Of a stretch of DNA of 64,000 nt, positions 23,083 to 36,800 are shown in pieces (position 1 is the first letter of the stretch; each line of letters starts with the position of its first letter). The stretch covers positions 26,152,547 to 26,216,546 of the forward strand of contig OY987263.1 in NCBI GenBank assembly GCA_963920665.1, written 5' to 3'. The notes below the pieces were generated by a model that was given only the letters and a program-made list of their open reading frames with translations, ran no database searches and was not told the origin of the DNA. This DNA is from Straminergon stramineum (Eukaryota > Streptophyta > Bryopsida > Hypnales > Calliergonaceae). The position numbers were made by a program, and so were the translations under genes.

Positions 23083-23345
23083 CTAAAAAATGACCTACTA
23101 AAGTCAAAAAGCAACAAGATGGGAAAAAAATAAGACATTGGATAAAGAAAAAATATAGGGAAAGAAAAAAAAAAGGGAAAAGGAAAAAAAATGGGAAAAG
23201 GAAAAAAAAATGGGAAAGAAAAAAATGGAAAAAGAAAAAAAATAGAAAAAGAAATGGGTTTAGGGAAAGAAAAAAATTGGAAAAGAAACAACAAGAAAGA
23301 AAGGAGAATGAAAAAACCTAGAAAGAAATGAAAAAACTAATTGAA
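23083..23345. repeat. Purine-rich tract
   Basis: Nearly pure A/G on the plus strand with many GGGAAA(A)GAAAAAAA units; the Phe/Pro-rich minus-strand frame here is an artefact of this composition. It lies between the left end of the MULE and the 3' end of the transposase gene. It could form triplex DNA or be a simple expansion. Confidence 0.7.
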
Positions 23346-23636
23346 AAATGATGGAATTCAAAAGGTAATTGAGAAGTTTACAAATGGGTTTAGTTCTGGA
23401 AAAAAAATCAAGAATTTCGTTTTATATCATATAAACCTTACTGAAATAGGGTATAGGGCTTAGGGTAATTATAGTCATTTACATGAATTAACTTCAAAAC
23501 AATTGACTAATTAGATTTACTTCCATATTCCAAGAATGCATTCACCAAAAAATTCTAGAAGCTTCAAATCATTTCAATCATAATATATATGAATGAATGT
23601 AATATGAGTAAGGTACACGGATAAATGTAGCCATGC

Positions 23637-26600
23637 CTATTCTGAAACTGTAATGATTCCCGCTCGAACTAGAAGTACCTTCAATTCACTGAAGCTATAA
23701 CTTGGAGCATGAATGAATTTGTCATCATGGATGTCCATTTTGCAGAAGTATCGGTACAAGTAGTATAAGTGCTTACAATTCACATACTATTGTCGACCTC
23801 CAATGGCAGAAACAGCCATATTCACGAAGTTTGGGCATGTGCATGTGGGAAACATTCCCATAGTAATTCGATAGACGTTTCTATTAGGATCTACCCTAGT
23901 TTCTAAGGAAACTATTGCACCTAGGCCTGGAAAGGGGAGCAAAGTTACTGCCAATATTTGGCCTCTAATGTTGCCAGTACTCTCCCACTTATTCCTTTGC
24001 TCTATTGTTGGTGCATTTGCTATTCGTCGTATGGGTCGGTTGTTTCTTACCATTGGATACATATCTGCATTTGCTGGAGGTGGTTGATTGTACAAGACGC
24101 TCCTGAATATATTGGACATGTTAAAGAGGCGACGAGGTGACAACGTCGGGCGCTCTTGAAGACGGAAGCTAGCATGTTGCAACAATAATGTCTCTTCTCG
24201 ATTGAGATTGGTTCCAGTCAAAACAGGCCATACCTTTGGTACCTCGGGCCAATCTATTACCCACTTATGCTTTGTTCCTTTCATACATCATTCTATATCA
24301 TCTCCACAGAACCAGAAGTCTGCTACAACCTCTCGTTTACTTCCGTACTCTTCCTTTCTCCCGCGATAGGTTGGAGCTGGGGTTCCCTTCTTTCCCCTTG
24401 CAATTTTGGCAGTGCACTTGAGATTTGATCCTCGTTGTTGAGCAAAACACTTAGCATTTGATTTGTGGCTGATCCTTGCAATGTGCCACTTCGATGTATC
24501 ACAATCGATTTCAAATGCAATCATAACATGATGAGAAGGGTCCACCTCGGGCTGCTTTCCTTTATCTTCAAATGACTCAATAGAAGTTGTTGTAGACCTT
24601 GTTCGAACACGTGGTTGAGAGAAATTCACTTTGTCCGGTCTATGTGAGTCCCCTGCATCGCCAATGGGTACATCTAACTTCCTCTTAGTGCTTCCAAAGA
24701 TTTCTTCTCCTTCCAAATGTGGTATGCGAGTTCCAACACCTTTTGCTCTAGGTAATGTATTCATTGCCTCTGCTATCTTCTTAGGGTCTTCGCTTCGTCT
24801 CGCAGCTCTCAACTTCAACTCCCCCTTCGATGGACCAGATTTCGAGGTATGTCCTCTCAAGTAAGCACAATAGTTTGTCATTTGCATCCATGCACAAATA
24901 CTATCATCGCAAGTAGCGTCAAACAAGTTGTTCCCTTGGTTTCCAGACATTTGAAGCCACTTGTTATGAACTGTTTCTGACAAGTTGCATGAAGGCAAGT
25001 CCATCATCTCCTCCAAAGTCAAACCCTAGAAATCCATCCATAGAAATGTGACGTTATAAATTCAAGTTCATGCCTCATAACAATCAACATTTTAGAACTT
25101 AAACTTTCTCTATATGGATTTAAAATGAAAGGACTAAATGAGGGATCTTCCATTAAAATAAAATGCACATTTTTTTGCGTCCTATGCAAACAAACATTGC
25201 AATAATTAGGCAGGGTTACTTTGATAGTGAGAAGAGTATATATCCTGTTTGCATGCTTATAATTTTTCTTAAAAAATTTTAATTTTAATTTTTTCTTCCC
25301 AAAACCTAAAACATCGGTACTGCAAGGGTGTACAAAAATAACCGTCGGATCCAATGGATGTTTCCATGCTACCTTCCAATACCCACATTTTGGGTAAAAA
25401 TGTATAATCCCCAAAACAAATTAAAACTCAAGGGTATTTGGAAATTTGTACTTAACTCACACATGCTTCCTTGAAACCAAATATTATCACATATCTCTCA
25501 CATCTAACAATATTGACATAAAAATGTAAAAGAAGAAATTAGAAAACATGGTTCACTTACCATGTCCATGCAAGCTCTCCATTGATGGTACCTAAATGCC
25601 AAAATGCAAGCCAATGGTCCAAGTGATGAAGACCATCCTCAGTAGCAGTTGTAGATGATAACCACCATGAACGAATGGCAAGGTAACATGTCTCCGCCTC
25701 ATCCATATTCTTCGACTCTTTGTATTGTTTACATAGCCATATATGTTGTTGTTGGAATGTTTCCTTGATGTACTTCTGTGTGTGTTTATGAAGAGAAGTA
25801 CTCTAGTGCAATAAGCATGTCCTCTCACGATTCTCCATTTTGTCATTAGATGAACCATTGCCGTAGACAATACAAACCGCATTCCAATTGGCCATAGCGC
25901 TATCTACCATGAACCCCTTGAAATTTGGATGGTCGATTCCATGTCTTGCCATGACTGCATTCAACGACCTCCAAAATTGTACCTGTACCTCAGTATCTTC
26001 AGATTGCATGTCACATGTTGAAATGGTCATGACCTTCTTGTATCCAGAATCATACACGTGGCAAGCCATTGTGGTCCACTCCTTCATGCGCTTAACGTGG
26101 TCAAACATCATCCACGCATTTTGAAGATCACCTCCAGGTTGCATGCGCCTCACCAAGTCTACTCCGCTTCCCGGTCCCTCGGTGAGCATCTTGAAAATGT
26201 ACACCTTCTCTTTGCCTTGGCCAGGGAAGACACTGTCGTGTATGAATTCAAACTTGGACTCTTTCTTCATAGTCATAATATTGTCGATTACGCCTCCTCG
26301 GTTGTTTGAACGAAATGAAGAAATCACATTTTGTATGTTTGGACTGCTCAAATACTGGAAGCGATCCATGACCTCCTCCATTTCCTCCCCCTTCAACATC
26401 TCCTTCTCTCCCTCTCCGTTATGAAATAGATAGCATGTAAGAAAGTCCTTGCTAGCAGAGAGAGCAATTGCGGAGTTGTTGGTTGTTGGTGTCTTTGCCA
26501 CCTGTTCTGCAATGAGCCCACAAATCTTTTTTGTAGAATCTCTATACATACCCATTGCAACAGGATGACCATGATTTCCTAAGTGGATTGCGGCCCGAGT

Positions 26601-27719
26601 TAGTTTAGGATTCTCACTATAGGAGTAGTACATCCTAGCATTGCAAGTGTCTAGACATGTAGGTGATATTTTGCAAACTTTGCAAACTAGAGTACAATCT
26701 TTGGGAGGACTAGCCCCTATTGCAAAAGGAAAGGTTGTGGATCCATTCCATTCAGTTTCATTGCGTTTTGAAGCCCTCTTCAAATAATCACAGTCTGAAT
26801 TTTCGCAAACAAGGTGACCAGCACAATATGACTTACGAAACTTCAGACTGTTAGAGTTGTGAATGTTTGTTGTCACCAACTTGCACCAGGGGTGTCCATC
26901 GTATCGCTTGTCCATTCCTTCTAAATTCCTTGCTAATGACGAAGACAAAGATGAGCGACATGGAGGCAATTCGAAGATGACATCCCCATCAAAGACAGGT
27001 GGAAGAAAGTTCACACGATGGTGCTTCATATTGTTGAAATCCATTGTTGACAATTCGTTCCTAGACCGGTGCATAGTACTTCGTCTCTTCAAACAATCCA
27101 TTATGCTCACTAGGTCAACTGTAGTGGGATGCAACGGAGGACAGGACAACAGAGATTGTGCTGGACTACTTGGCAGAGTGCTTAGCACGGAGTTCAGTGA
27201 ACCCTTCTCTTCCAATACAGATTGTTTACAACATGTTTGCTTTTGAAGCATTGAGTTGGACAACTCTCCTTCCAACTCGCTAGACAATTCTATAATAGGA
27301 TCTACTCTCTCTACTTTCATTTCTCAGAGCACTGTAGTATTGGGATGGACAGGAAACATTTCACGAGGTGGAGTACATGATATAGTCTGACTGATATATG
27401 GCATATCTACAGTGGATGTAGCTGAATGACGACTTAAGATCTCAGTTGACACACTTAGCATAGATAGAGGAAGTCCAAAAGCTCTATAATTTCCACATGC
27501 AAGGTACCAACACTGTTCAGCTTCTTCCATAGACATAACAACAGGGACAAACTGTTGTACTCCTCCTAATTCTGACTTCCTCTCTTCTTCAACATAGATA
27601 GAGGATTCCACAAATCTAAAGCGGACATGAAGTAGATGTCTCAGTACTCTAGCATGTCCTCCCTCCTCTATAGGAAAAGCAAGTGGAACATTATAACCAT
27701 CTACACGAATACAAGCCAT
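23637..27719 (-). pseudogene. MULE transposase with SWIM zinc finger (pseudogene)
   Basis: Two exons, 27,719-25,561 and 25,025-23,637, are joined across a GTAAGTG...TTTCTAG intron in phase. The start is ATG at 27,719 (MACIRVDGYNVP). The catalytic region has D in ISTCDMQSED and D in KGFMVDSAMANW, followed by the MULE CxxH as RTCLLH. The second exon contains a SWIM finger: CTCP near 23,850 and NCKH near 23,770. The frame is broken by TGA 27,324-27,326, TAG 25,803-25,805, TGA 24,288-24,290 and TAG 23,787-23,789, plus a one-base frameshift near 25,615. Reading through each break continues the same protein. Natural stop is TAG at 23,637. This is the mobility gene of the enclosing element, now inactive. 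Confidence 0.85.
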
Positions 27720-28425
27720 AGTAAGAAGAAAAGTGCTTAGACAATGATGGAAATGAAAGAATTATCTTCATTAAGTACTTCACGCACCATAGTCCCTCCG
27801 CCGTCTAGGAAGCAATTAGCAATAAAGGAATAGGTAGTTCCACAATTATTCTCCATTAAGAGAATAGTGGCCAAGCCGCCTTGAGAGAAAACTTTTATCA
27901 CTACTATTTACGAAAACATTAAGTGTGTGGAGGCGGGTGCGTCAGGGAAATTTCAAGTTCATGCACATGACAAACATATGTACTATTTCATACAAGTTAT
28001 CACATCTTCATTAATTGGATACCAAGAGGGACAGAGCCGTCATTGTTAGAGAATTAAATACAACTACATTGGTGTAGAATCTTTAGAATTGGCCACACAT
28101 TGAACAACTTGTCAGTCATTAGGGCTAACAATTTGAAAATGGGGGCGTCTATCATCAATCCATTGTAGGATGTAGACGTCTAAGCTACTTGTTGATGGCT
28201 TCTTTAGTGCATATAAGTATTCTTCACTTCTCCAGACCGCTATGTGTTTCATGCTGTGCAAGATGGAGAGTACATTCGTTCTATAGTGATAGTTGCGTTG
28301 TGCTTTTCTCTCACTTCATGCTCTTAGACAGTCATAGTTTTTCAATTGTTCAGGGTGAGACAAAGAAGCGTAAGAGGCAGATCTCTCTATATTTCTCATC
28401 TAGTAAGGTATTTAGAAGATCTAGG
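27720..28425. promoter_or_regulatory. Divergent intergenic region (putative bidirectional promoter)
   Basis: The 706 bp lie between the start codon of the minus-strand transposase and the first ATG I assign to the plus-strand methyltransferase-like gene. No other gene fits. A plus-strand frame (28,189-28,632) begins inside it and runs into exon 1, so the true start could be further upstream and the promoter shorter. I did not find an unambiguous TATA box. Confidence 0.45.
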
Positions 28426-28617
28426 ATGACTCGTGGAAAGAAAGTTGTGTCGAAGACTAATCAAGCGACGCCCAGAAACCTTCGGAAGGTCCTTTCTTTT
28501 GGAGGAGTTATGGGTGAAGAAGAGGCTCTTGGAGTGCAAAAGAATGATTCAGCAAATGCGATGACACAAGATACAAGTCCTGCACCAAATGTTGCAGGAG
28601 GAGATGGAGTCTCAAAC

Positions 28618-31020
28618 GTAAGCATCTTTTGATCCTATACATCTATTTTGAACTAGTTGGCAATCAATGAATTTTTTCAGTTCAGGGTTTAGGATGTCTA
28701 ATATGAGATTCTGTTTTTATTTTGCACTTTCAGGTGTGCACTGCATTTGTACTTTAGGGACATGTTCAATGACATTGCAATGCTAGGAACATACAAACAA
28801 AAGGCTAGAAAGTTTTTGTGAGGCACATGCAAAAATGACATTTTGAGATGTTAGATTATTGTTTGTCCACGTCCTGCTATGAAGTTCATAGTGTACACCA
28901 CAGACATAAAGACATAAAATTTTAAGCACTTTGATTGCTGACTTTAGTGACATCTATGTCTGAAGTATGTTATATTCAAAAATGAAAACTCAAATCTGTG
29001 TTCATTTTTGGTTTAGTTGTCCACTTAGTCAATCCACTCATTTCAGAAATTAATCAAGTTGTAGCTTTCTACACACTAATCCCATTTCATCCTAATGGAA
29101 AGTATTCAAACTCTATTTTCTTTCTTATTTCAAAAACACTTCTTTGCTAAAACCACATAAAGTCTTGAAGTGCTTCAAATTGTATGTTTCCTTCTAAAAA
29201 CGTTTAAATGAATTTCAAAATATCGTTGTGCATTTAATGTATGTTTGGGGCCACAAGTTAAAGTATTTGTTAGGCAAAAGTACAAAAGGAGAAAATATTT
29301 GACAAAAAAATTTAATAAAACAAGTGCACATATAACACATGATATCCTAAATGTGACTACGGAGTAGTAAAAAGCAAGCTCAATTGAATCAATATTTCTT
29401 TAGCCTAATTTGAGAATTTACATGTAATTACTTGATGAAAGATTCATTGTGACCAATCCAATTTTGTTACTCTAAATTCTAAATTCTACAAGCATAAAAA
29501 ATTCAAGAATTTATGTTGCTAGAGGAAATGGAATGAAATGAGGGTATCATAGGCTATCCAAGAGTATAAATAAGCTTATCAAAAAAATTCGGAAGGGTTC
29601 AATTGTTCTTTTCTATTGATAGAGGGTACCGAAATGATTATAGTTGGTTAATCTCTTAGAACTTGTAGTTTTCTTCAATATATGTGGAATACATTATAGT
29701 TGACAGTGAATTCAAGAATAGTCTACTCCTCAATGAACATTTGTATTCTTAGACATTCTCTTTCTTAGCAGCCAAGTTCGCACTTAATGTAGTTACATAA
29801 TAATAATGTAGAATTCTATAGCAAAGCAATATGCAATGTAAAGAACAGAACTAAAACTTCAATATCAATTGCTCCATTAAGTTCTTATAAACAATAGATA
29901 AAATATCCAAATTCAAATTGACATCCATTTCATTCTAAAATGGGGGAAGATATGTAAATTAATTGAAGACAATTGATTCCAAGGATGAGCTAATATGACA
30001 GGTGAGGCTCCAGTAATGAAAGACAAGTATCAGCAGCTTTCAAAATCCGATCAGAGTTTCATACTTATAAGTATATTTAGTCCAAAAAAACCATGGGAGC
30101 TAAGCCACTCCTTAAATAGATCCTTGTGCCACTAATAACAGTTGCAAAGTAGCTTAACATAGGTCATGGAATTTTAAATCCAACATTCCACAATTTATCC
30201 TCTTAAGAATAGCTAATGCATTAGATTCCTTGAAATAATGCACCTGAACTCAATTCTTACAGTAACCGCAGGATCTAGTCCTCATCTGAGCTATATTAAG
30301 CCCGGATTCCCAGAATGAGTTGGGTATGGTGGCAGTTACTTCAGGAGCCTAACTTCAGGAGCCTGAACTTGAATTGAGTCACCAGTTGCCATATAACTCG
30401 GAGGAGCAGTAATGCTGAGTCAACGTTCCAGAGCCTGTGTGGTTCACCGTAAACAAGGCAATGGAAGCTCAAATTCAACTGCAGTATCCTTATCTTCTCG
30501 CAAAAGTGATTGCAAACTCCAGCCGAAATTCGAACTCTCTACCAGTTCTTTGCATCTAAAGCGTACCTCACCTCCTTGCAGGAAGAAGAAGATCGAGGCG
30601 CCATGAAGAGGACGACAAGAAGTAAAGCTCGTGAAATTGGGATCATGCCACGCATTGCAGAAGTTGAGGAAATGAAACTTCTTGGAGAACACCAACAAGA
30701 AGTTTGATTTTGTCACCTTCCTCTATCGTCTTTGTCTGCAATGGAGATCTTTCCCTTCACTACTTGAAGCAGTAACGTATTCCTTGAGTAGGTGATTGCT
30801 ACGAAATCAATAGACATGAACAAGTGACATCATCACCGTTAGAAGTTTACAACAAGGATACCTGTAGTGTTCAGTTCTTGACCTCTCCTCTCTGTCTTGG
30901 TCCAATGTATCTCAATCTTCTCACCCTAAACCCAAGATTTCTCCTACGTAAGCATGACTAAGAATCCATCTCATTTGTATTCATTCCGTTTTGGAATGGT
31001 CTTAGCTATACTGAAGAGTA
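28618..31020. other. First part of the long intron of the cargo gene
   Basis: AT-rich sequence from the GTAAGC donor at 28,618 to the start of the repeat array. Between about 30,400 and 30,720 a GC-richer stretch has frames on both strands (for example HRKQGNGSSNSTAVSLSSRK on the plus strand). I cannot assign it. Nothing else is recognised. Confidence 0.45.
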
Positions 31021-33885
31021 TGTAGGGTTCGCTACAGAGTCTTCCTTGCCGTGATGGTTAAACTCGTTGACTATCTTCCTCGCCGTGATGGTTAAACTCG
31101 TTGACTGTCTTCCTTGCCGTGATGGTTAAACTCGTTCACTGTCTTCCTGTGCTTCGAGGCCCGCGTTGCTCTCACAGTCTCTCTCTGCTCTAGAGCCCTT
31201 GATCTACCCTGGAGCCCGTGTTCGAGCTGACAGGGTGACTGAGGCCCTTGTTGACAGTTCTTGGGGTTTAGGGTCCTCAGGGGCATCTCACCGCGGACTG
31301 CCTTCCAGTGAGATCGAAACCCTCGTTGCTCCATACACACTTTCTGTACTCTGGAGCCCCTATCCGAGCTCACAGTGTTATTGAGGTCCCAGTTTGCCTT
31401 CATTGACTATCGGAGAGAGTCACTAATTGTTGGAGATAAACATTTTGTGACTCAAATTTTAAAAACAATGAGAATCATCGATTGTCATTTGTAAATGATG
31501 ACCAGTTTTGGGGGTACTGTGAGGTCCCCCCCAAACCACCGTCGGATCCGACGGTGGTTTGAGGGGGACCTCACAGTACCCCCAAAATTGGTCATTTACG
31601 AATGAATCTTCATTGCAAAATTTAGGAGCAAGTGAGTTTAGGAAAACACCTTGGCAATGCTCCCGAATTCTCGACCTCCGATGTCGCCTGCATCCCTTGT
31701 CAACAGTTGTTGTCTTCCTCGCCGTGATGGTTAAACTCGTTCATTGTCTTCCTCACCGTGATGGTTAAACTCGTTCACTGGCTTCCTCGCCATGATGGTT
31801 AAACTCGTTCATTAGCTTCCTCGCCGTGATGGTTAAACTCATTCATTGGCTTCCTTTGCTTCGAGGCCCGCGTTGCTCCTCACGGTCTCTCTCTGCTCTG
31901 GAGCCCGTGTTCGAGCTGACGGGGTGACTGAGGCCCTTGTCGACAGTTCCTGAGGTTCAGGGTCCTCACGAGTATCTCACCGCGGACTGCCTTCCAGTGA
32001 GATCAAAACCCTCGTTGCTCCATACACACTTTCTGTACTCTGGAGCCCCTGTCCGAGCTCACAGTGTTATTGAGGTCCCAGTTTGCCTTCATTGACTATC
32101 GGAGAGAGTCACTAATTGTTGGAGATAAACATTTTGTGACTCAAATTTTAAAAACAATGAGAATCATCGATTGTCATTTGTAAATGACCAATTTCTGGGG
32201 TACTGTGAGGTCCCCCCCAAACCACCATCAGATCCGACGGTGGTTTGAGGGGGACCTCACAGTACCCCAGAAATTGGTCATTTACAAATGAATCTTCATT
32301 GCAAAATTTAGGAGCAAGTGAGTTTAGGAAAACACCTTGGCAATGCTCTCAAACTCTCGACCTTCGATGTCGCCTGCATCCCTTGCCGATAGTTGCTGTC
32401 TTCCTCGCCATGATGGTTAAATTCGCTGACTGTGTTCTTGTGCTTCGAGGCCCTCGTTGCTCCTCACGGTCTCTCAGTGCTCTGGAGCCCCTCATCTTCC
32501 TTGGATCCCCTGTTCGAGCTCACAAGGTGACTGAGGTCCTTTGTCGACAGTTACAAGGAACCCTAAACCGCCGTGATGGTTAAACTCATTCACTATCTTC
32601 TTGTGCTTCGAGGCCCTCATTGCTCCTCACGGTCTCTCTCTGCTTTGGAGCCCCTGATCTACCCTGGAGCCCGTGTTCGAGCTGACAGGGTGACTGAGGC
32701 CCTTGTCGACAGTTCCTGGGGTTCAGGGTCCTCACGGGCATCTCACCGCGGACTGCCTTCCAGTGAGATCGAAACCCTCGTTGCTCCATACACACTTTCT
32801 GTACTCTGGAGCCCCTGTCCGAGCTCACAGTGTTATTGAGGTCCCAATTTGCCTTCATTGACTATCGGAAAGAGTCACTAATTGTTGGAGATAAACATTT
32901 TGTGACTCAAATTTTAAAAACAATGAGAATCATCGATTGTCATTTGTAAATGACCAATTTTGGGGGTACTGTGAGGTCCCCCCCAAACCACCGTCGGATC
33001 CGACGATGGTTTGAGGGGGACCTCACAGTACCCCCAAAATTGGTCATTTACAAATGAATCTTCATTGCAAAATTTAGGAGCAAGTAGGATTGAGATTATG
33101 TATTCACCTTGGCAATGCTCCCGAATTCTTGACCTTCGATGTCGCCTGCATCCCTTGCCGACAATTGCTGTCTTCCTCGCCGTGATGGTTAAAGTCGTTG
33201 ACTGTGTTCCTGTGCTTTGAGGCCCTCATTGCTCCTCACGGTCTCTCTCTGCTCTGGAGCCCCTCGTCTTCCCTGGATCCCCTGTTCGAGCTCACAAGGT
33301 GACCGAGGTCCCTTGTCGACAATTACCAGGGTTCCTCGCCGTGATGGTTAAACTCCCTTACTGTTTTTTGTGCTTCAAAGCCCTCCTTGCTCTTTATGGT
33401 CTTTGATTGCTAAGGAGCCCCTGTTCTGCCCTAGAGCCCCTGTTCGAGCTCATAGGGTGATTGAGGGTGCTTGTCGACAGTTACTGGGGTTCCTCGACTT
33501 AACAGGTATCTCACCAATGACTGTCTTCCTCTGAGATCGAAGCCGTTTCTCCTTATAGTCTTTGTTTGCTTTGGAGCCCCTGTCCGAGCTCATAGTCTTA
33601 CTAAGGTCCCAGTTTGCCTTCATTGACTATCGGAGAGAGTCACTCATTGTCGGAGATAGGAAGTTTGAACTTGAAGATCTTGTTGAAGATTTCAAATTCT
33701 TGCTTTGTCAACTACTATTCGCATACTACTACTTGAATATGAAGTGGTCAGAAGTCGCTCACCTTGAAAACCCTAAAAGAAAATCGTTTTGGTGGGTACT
33801 AGGATGTACCCCCCAAACCACCGTCGGATCCGACGGTGGTTTTTAGGATATCTCCTAGTCCCCCCCAAACTGGTATATCATTTCT
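31021..33885. repeat. Tandem array of about 0.7 kb units joined at GGATCC palindromes
   Basis: Long near-perfect palindromes centred on ACCGTCGGATCCGACGGT occur at about 31,498-31,610, 32,185-32,290 and 32,950-33,055, with a degenerate fourth at 33,795-33,875. Each palindrome is the meeting point of inverted ends of neighbouring units (GACGGTGGTTTGAGGGGGAC reading inwards). Units share the blocks GGAGATAAACATTTTGTGAC, ATCTCACCGCGGACTGCCTT and a 30-35 bp minisatellite around GCCGTGATGGTTAAACTCG, repeated 3-5 times in units 1 and 2. Copies are 80-95 percent alike by eye. The open frames inside are repeats of each other and not genes. Confidence 0.85.
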
Positions 33886-36800
33886 TAAAGTGTTGACAAC
33901 AAGTTCTAGATGTTTAATTCTAATTCTATATTTATGAAATGTCTTTGTGTACTTCAATGGACATGTGCTAGGTAGGATCTTGGTTGTTCACTAATTGCCA
34001 CTGAAAAATCATTGAATATGTAGACATTTATATTCGCTTGCATTGATCTTGGACACGCGCAAGAAGAATAGTTAGAAATTGCCTTACCCCTACTTGTTCT
34101 TGTTGTTAAAGTGACATAGTTTAGAAATGTTTTATTTTCCAATGTCATATTTGTGGAAATAAACATGGAAGATATAAGATCATTGAATTTTAGGGCTAGC
34201 CAAAGATATTGAGAGAACTTAGAATGCTCTTTTGTCTTCTAGGAAAGGGAATAAAGATCCACCTTGAATTTCTTTTAATTTTTATTGAATAATTTTTGAA
34301 GGACTAGAAAATATTGTGTCTAATAACTTATATGAGCACATATTTGGTTTTTGGAAAATGATTTGAATATTGGGTTTGTTTTTCATTTTGGAATAATTGT
34401 CTGGAGTATGACGTCACTATATTTTCTCAATGATATTGACATGTAAGTCTTAACCAAACTATACTAAATCTAGCATGCTAACTAAGTTGTGTAATTGGTG
34501 AGTACCCTCAATGTATTTTATTCTATAACTTCGGTTTTGATGCCACAAGAACAAATGTTGGTGGCATTGTAGGGACAAACAATTACTAATGTTTCATGGT
34601 CATGAGCAAAAAATGCATTGGAATGCCATCTATGTGTTTTATGATTTTTTGCCCTAGTAGCTTGACTTGGAAAATCTATAACTTCAATTCTACCTCATTG
34701 CTTCTAGTATCCAATGAAAGTTATGGTTTAGTGGTTTAAATATTTTGTTTTGAAGAGAAATTATATTTTCATGTAATTATTAGTTGATTTATATTCATTG
34801 ACGCCTATTGTATTGAGATACATATATTTGAAGTTTAGTGTTTACTGTAATTCATTTACACATGACATTTGAAATGCTTACATGTTAGTTCTGACATGTG
34901 TAGATTGTAACGACCAATCAACACATTGGGCAAGCTTCTTCATCAGAGGTGGCAAGTGTGATGGCAGAGGTTCAACATTTTGCAAACGAAATGGTGCCAT
35001 TGACTCCCATGCCCACGAAGGACAATTTGACCATGGAGGTTTTACCAAAGGAGGAGAAAGAGCTGGTAAGCTTCAACGACATTATGGACGCTTGTGATCG
35101 TGCTGCTGATAATTATGAACATCCACACCTCAGTCGCCATAGTGGTCAGCGGAAAAGAAAAAAAATTGTATTTTCACAAGAGAGATCTACCACACAGTAC
35201 AATTCTAAATGCCATTCTTCAGTGTCGGTTTCAAGCCCTCAAATTGAGGAGTATTGTGATTGTGCATGTAGTGCACAATTGATAAACCACAAAGTGGTTA
35301 TCATTCATCTGAGCTCAAACTCAGATGAAAGTGTTGATATTGATTGAATTTTAATCAAATCACTATTTTAGGAGAGTTTCAACTCTCACATCAATGATTG
35401 TGCCGTCATCTTTAGTAGAGTTCTTTTAGATTGTTGTGAAATGAATGCTTTTAACTGAAGAACATGCATTTACTATTTTATTCACTCTCTGCATTGAAGT
35501 TTCAATGAATTTGAAGTTAATTTGTTTGTTTGAAGATGGAGGACTCTACTATTGCTTGTACACAAGAAATTGTGCCTTTACAAACACCGGGTATTGATGA
35601 CATGATGCAACCTGAGATTGGCGGAGAAGAAGAAGAAAACTTTGAGATAGAGGACATTGATGATGGCGAGGAGGAGAAGGAGTTATTGGAAGATGAGCTT
35701 CGCCGATTGCAAAAGGTGGACTCTGTAGCAACCATCACAAGTTTAAGGATGAAGCCTGAAAAGTTCGCGATTCAATATTCCACTGTGCAGATTGGTAGCA
35801 ATGCCAATGGTCAGATCCACCCTTTCTTCTGATGTTGACAAATTGGAGAGGGAGTTTGCTATTGGATATCGTGAAGGAGCAGCGGTCTTCTATGTTTCAA
35901 CAACAAATGAGTCTGGTGAGAGTTCTACATTCACTGAAGAGGAGATCAATTCGTGGGATCCATTGTGGAAGGAGAAAAATGATAGTTTCAATGCCTATGT
36001 TGATTTGGTACCCGAATTGAAGTTCATGAAGAACTTGAAGTTTTTTGTGTGTGACAGAAATCACCGGCTTCAAGCGTGGATGAATCACATCGGAAGGCTA
36101 TACATGTCACATCCAACGTGGCACATAGTAGTTGACTGCATCATTTTGGAAACAAAAGGGAAAATTGAGTTGGTCATGCAAATGATGCATGACATCAACA
36201 AGTGAGTCACTTTGAAGGCTTTGATTATTTTTTCATTTTGTATTTCCTTCTCCATTAAGTTTTGAGATTAATTTGTTATCTAGGATTTCTGTTACTAACC
36301 TTCTTTGAAAAATGTCAGATCTACAGAGGACTCTCATGTGAAGACTAACTTGGTACATACTCTTTATTGCGTGCAAAAGTATGGGCTTCTTCCGTTAGAG
36401 CGATTTATTGACATGTTGAGGCCCTCAGAGAGGAAACGTTGTATTGTCCAGTCAAGACGAAAGCATTGGTATTCAATGCCGATTGAGGTGTTCACGGCTT
36501 TTGTTTTCCGGGTGAGCATTTTTGTTGTACATAATTACTTAATTGTTTTTGTTTTAAATGATTTTGGTTTATACTTCACTCTCTATTGGCAGTATAAGTA
36601 ATTTAAATGCTGTTGGATTTTTGCAGCAAGAGATAGCGCAAGCAACTGATGCTGCAATACGTTTCTACACTGAGGTGACACCTTTTGATGAGAAGAGTGA
36701 CCAAGGGCTTGTAGATGCCATGAGACTTGGAGCAAAAGATAGGGCAACGAAGTTGATTGCAAAAATGGGGAAGTTGCTCACAGTGGCAAATCCAACACAT

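Noticed and set aside
22983..23294. Phe/Pro-rich minus-strand frame of 103 codons
   Set aside because: It is the translation of a purine-rich simple tract and has no complexity or homology signal.
31092..33220. Several similar open frames in the palindrome array
   Set aside because: They repeat because the DNA repeats; frames start and stop at palindromes and minisatellites, and both strands are equally open.
31498..33875. CRISPR-like regularly spaced palindromes
   Set aside because: Spacing is about 700 bp, units are themselves similar, and the genome is eukaryotic; these are joined inverted ends.
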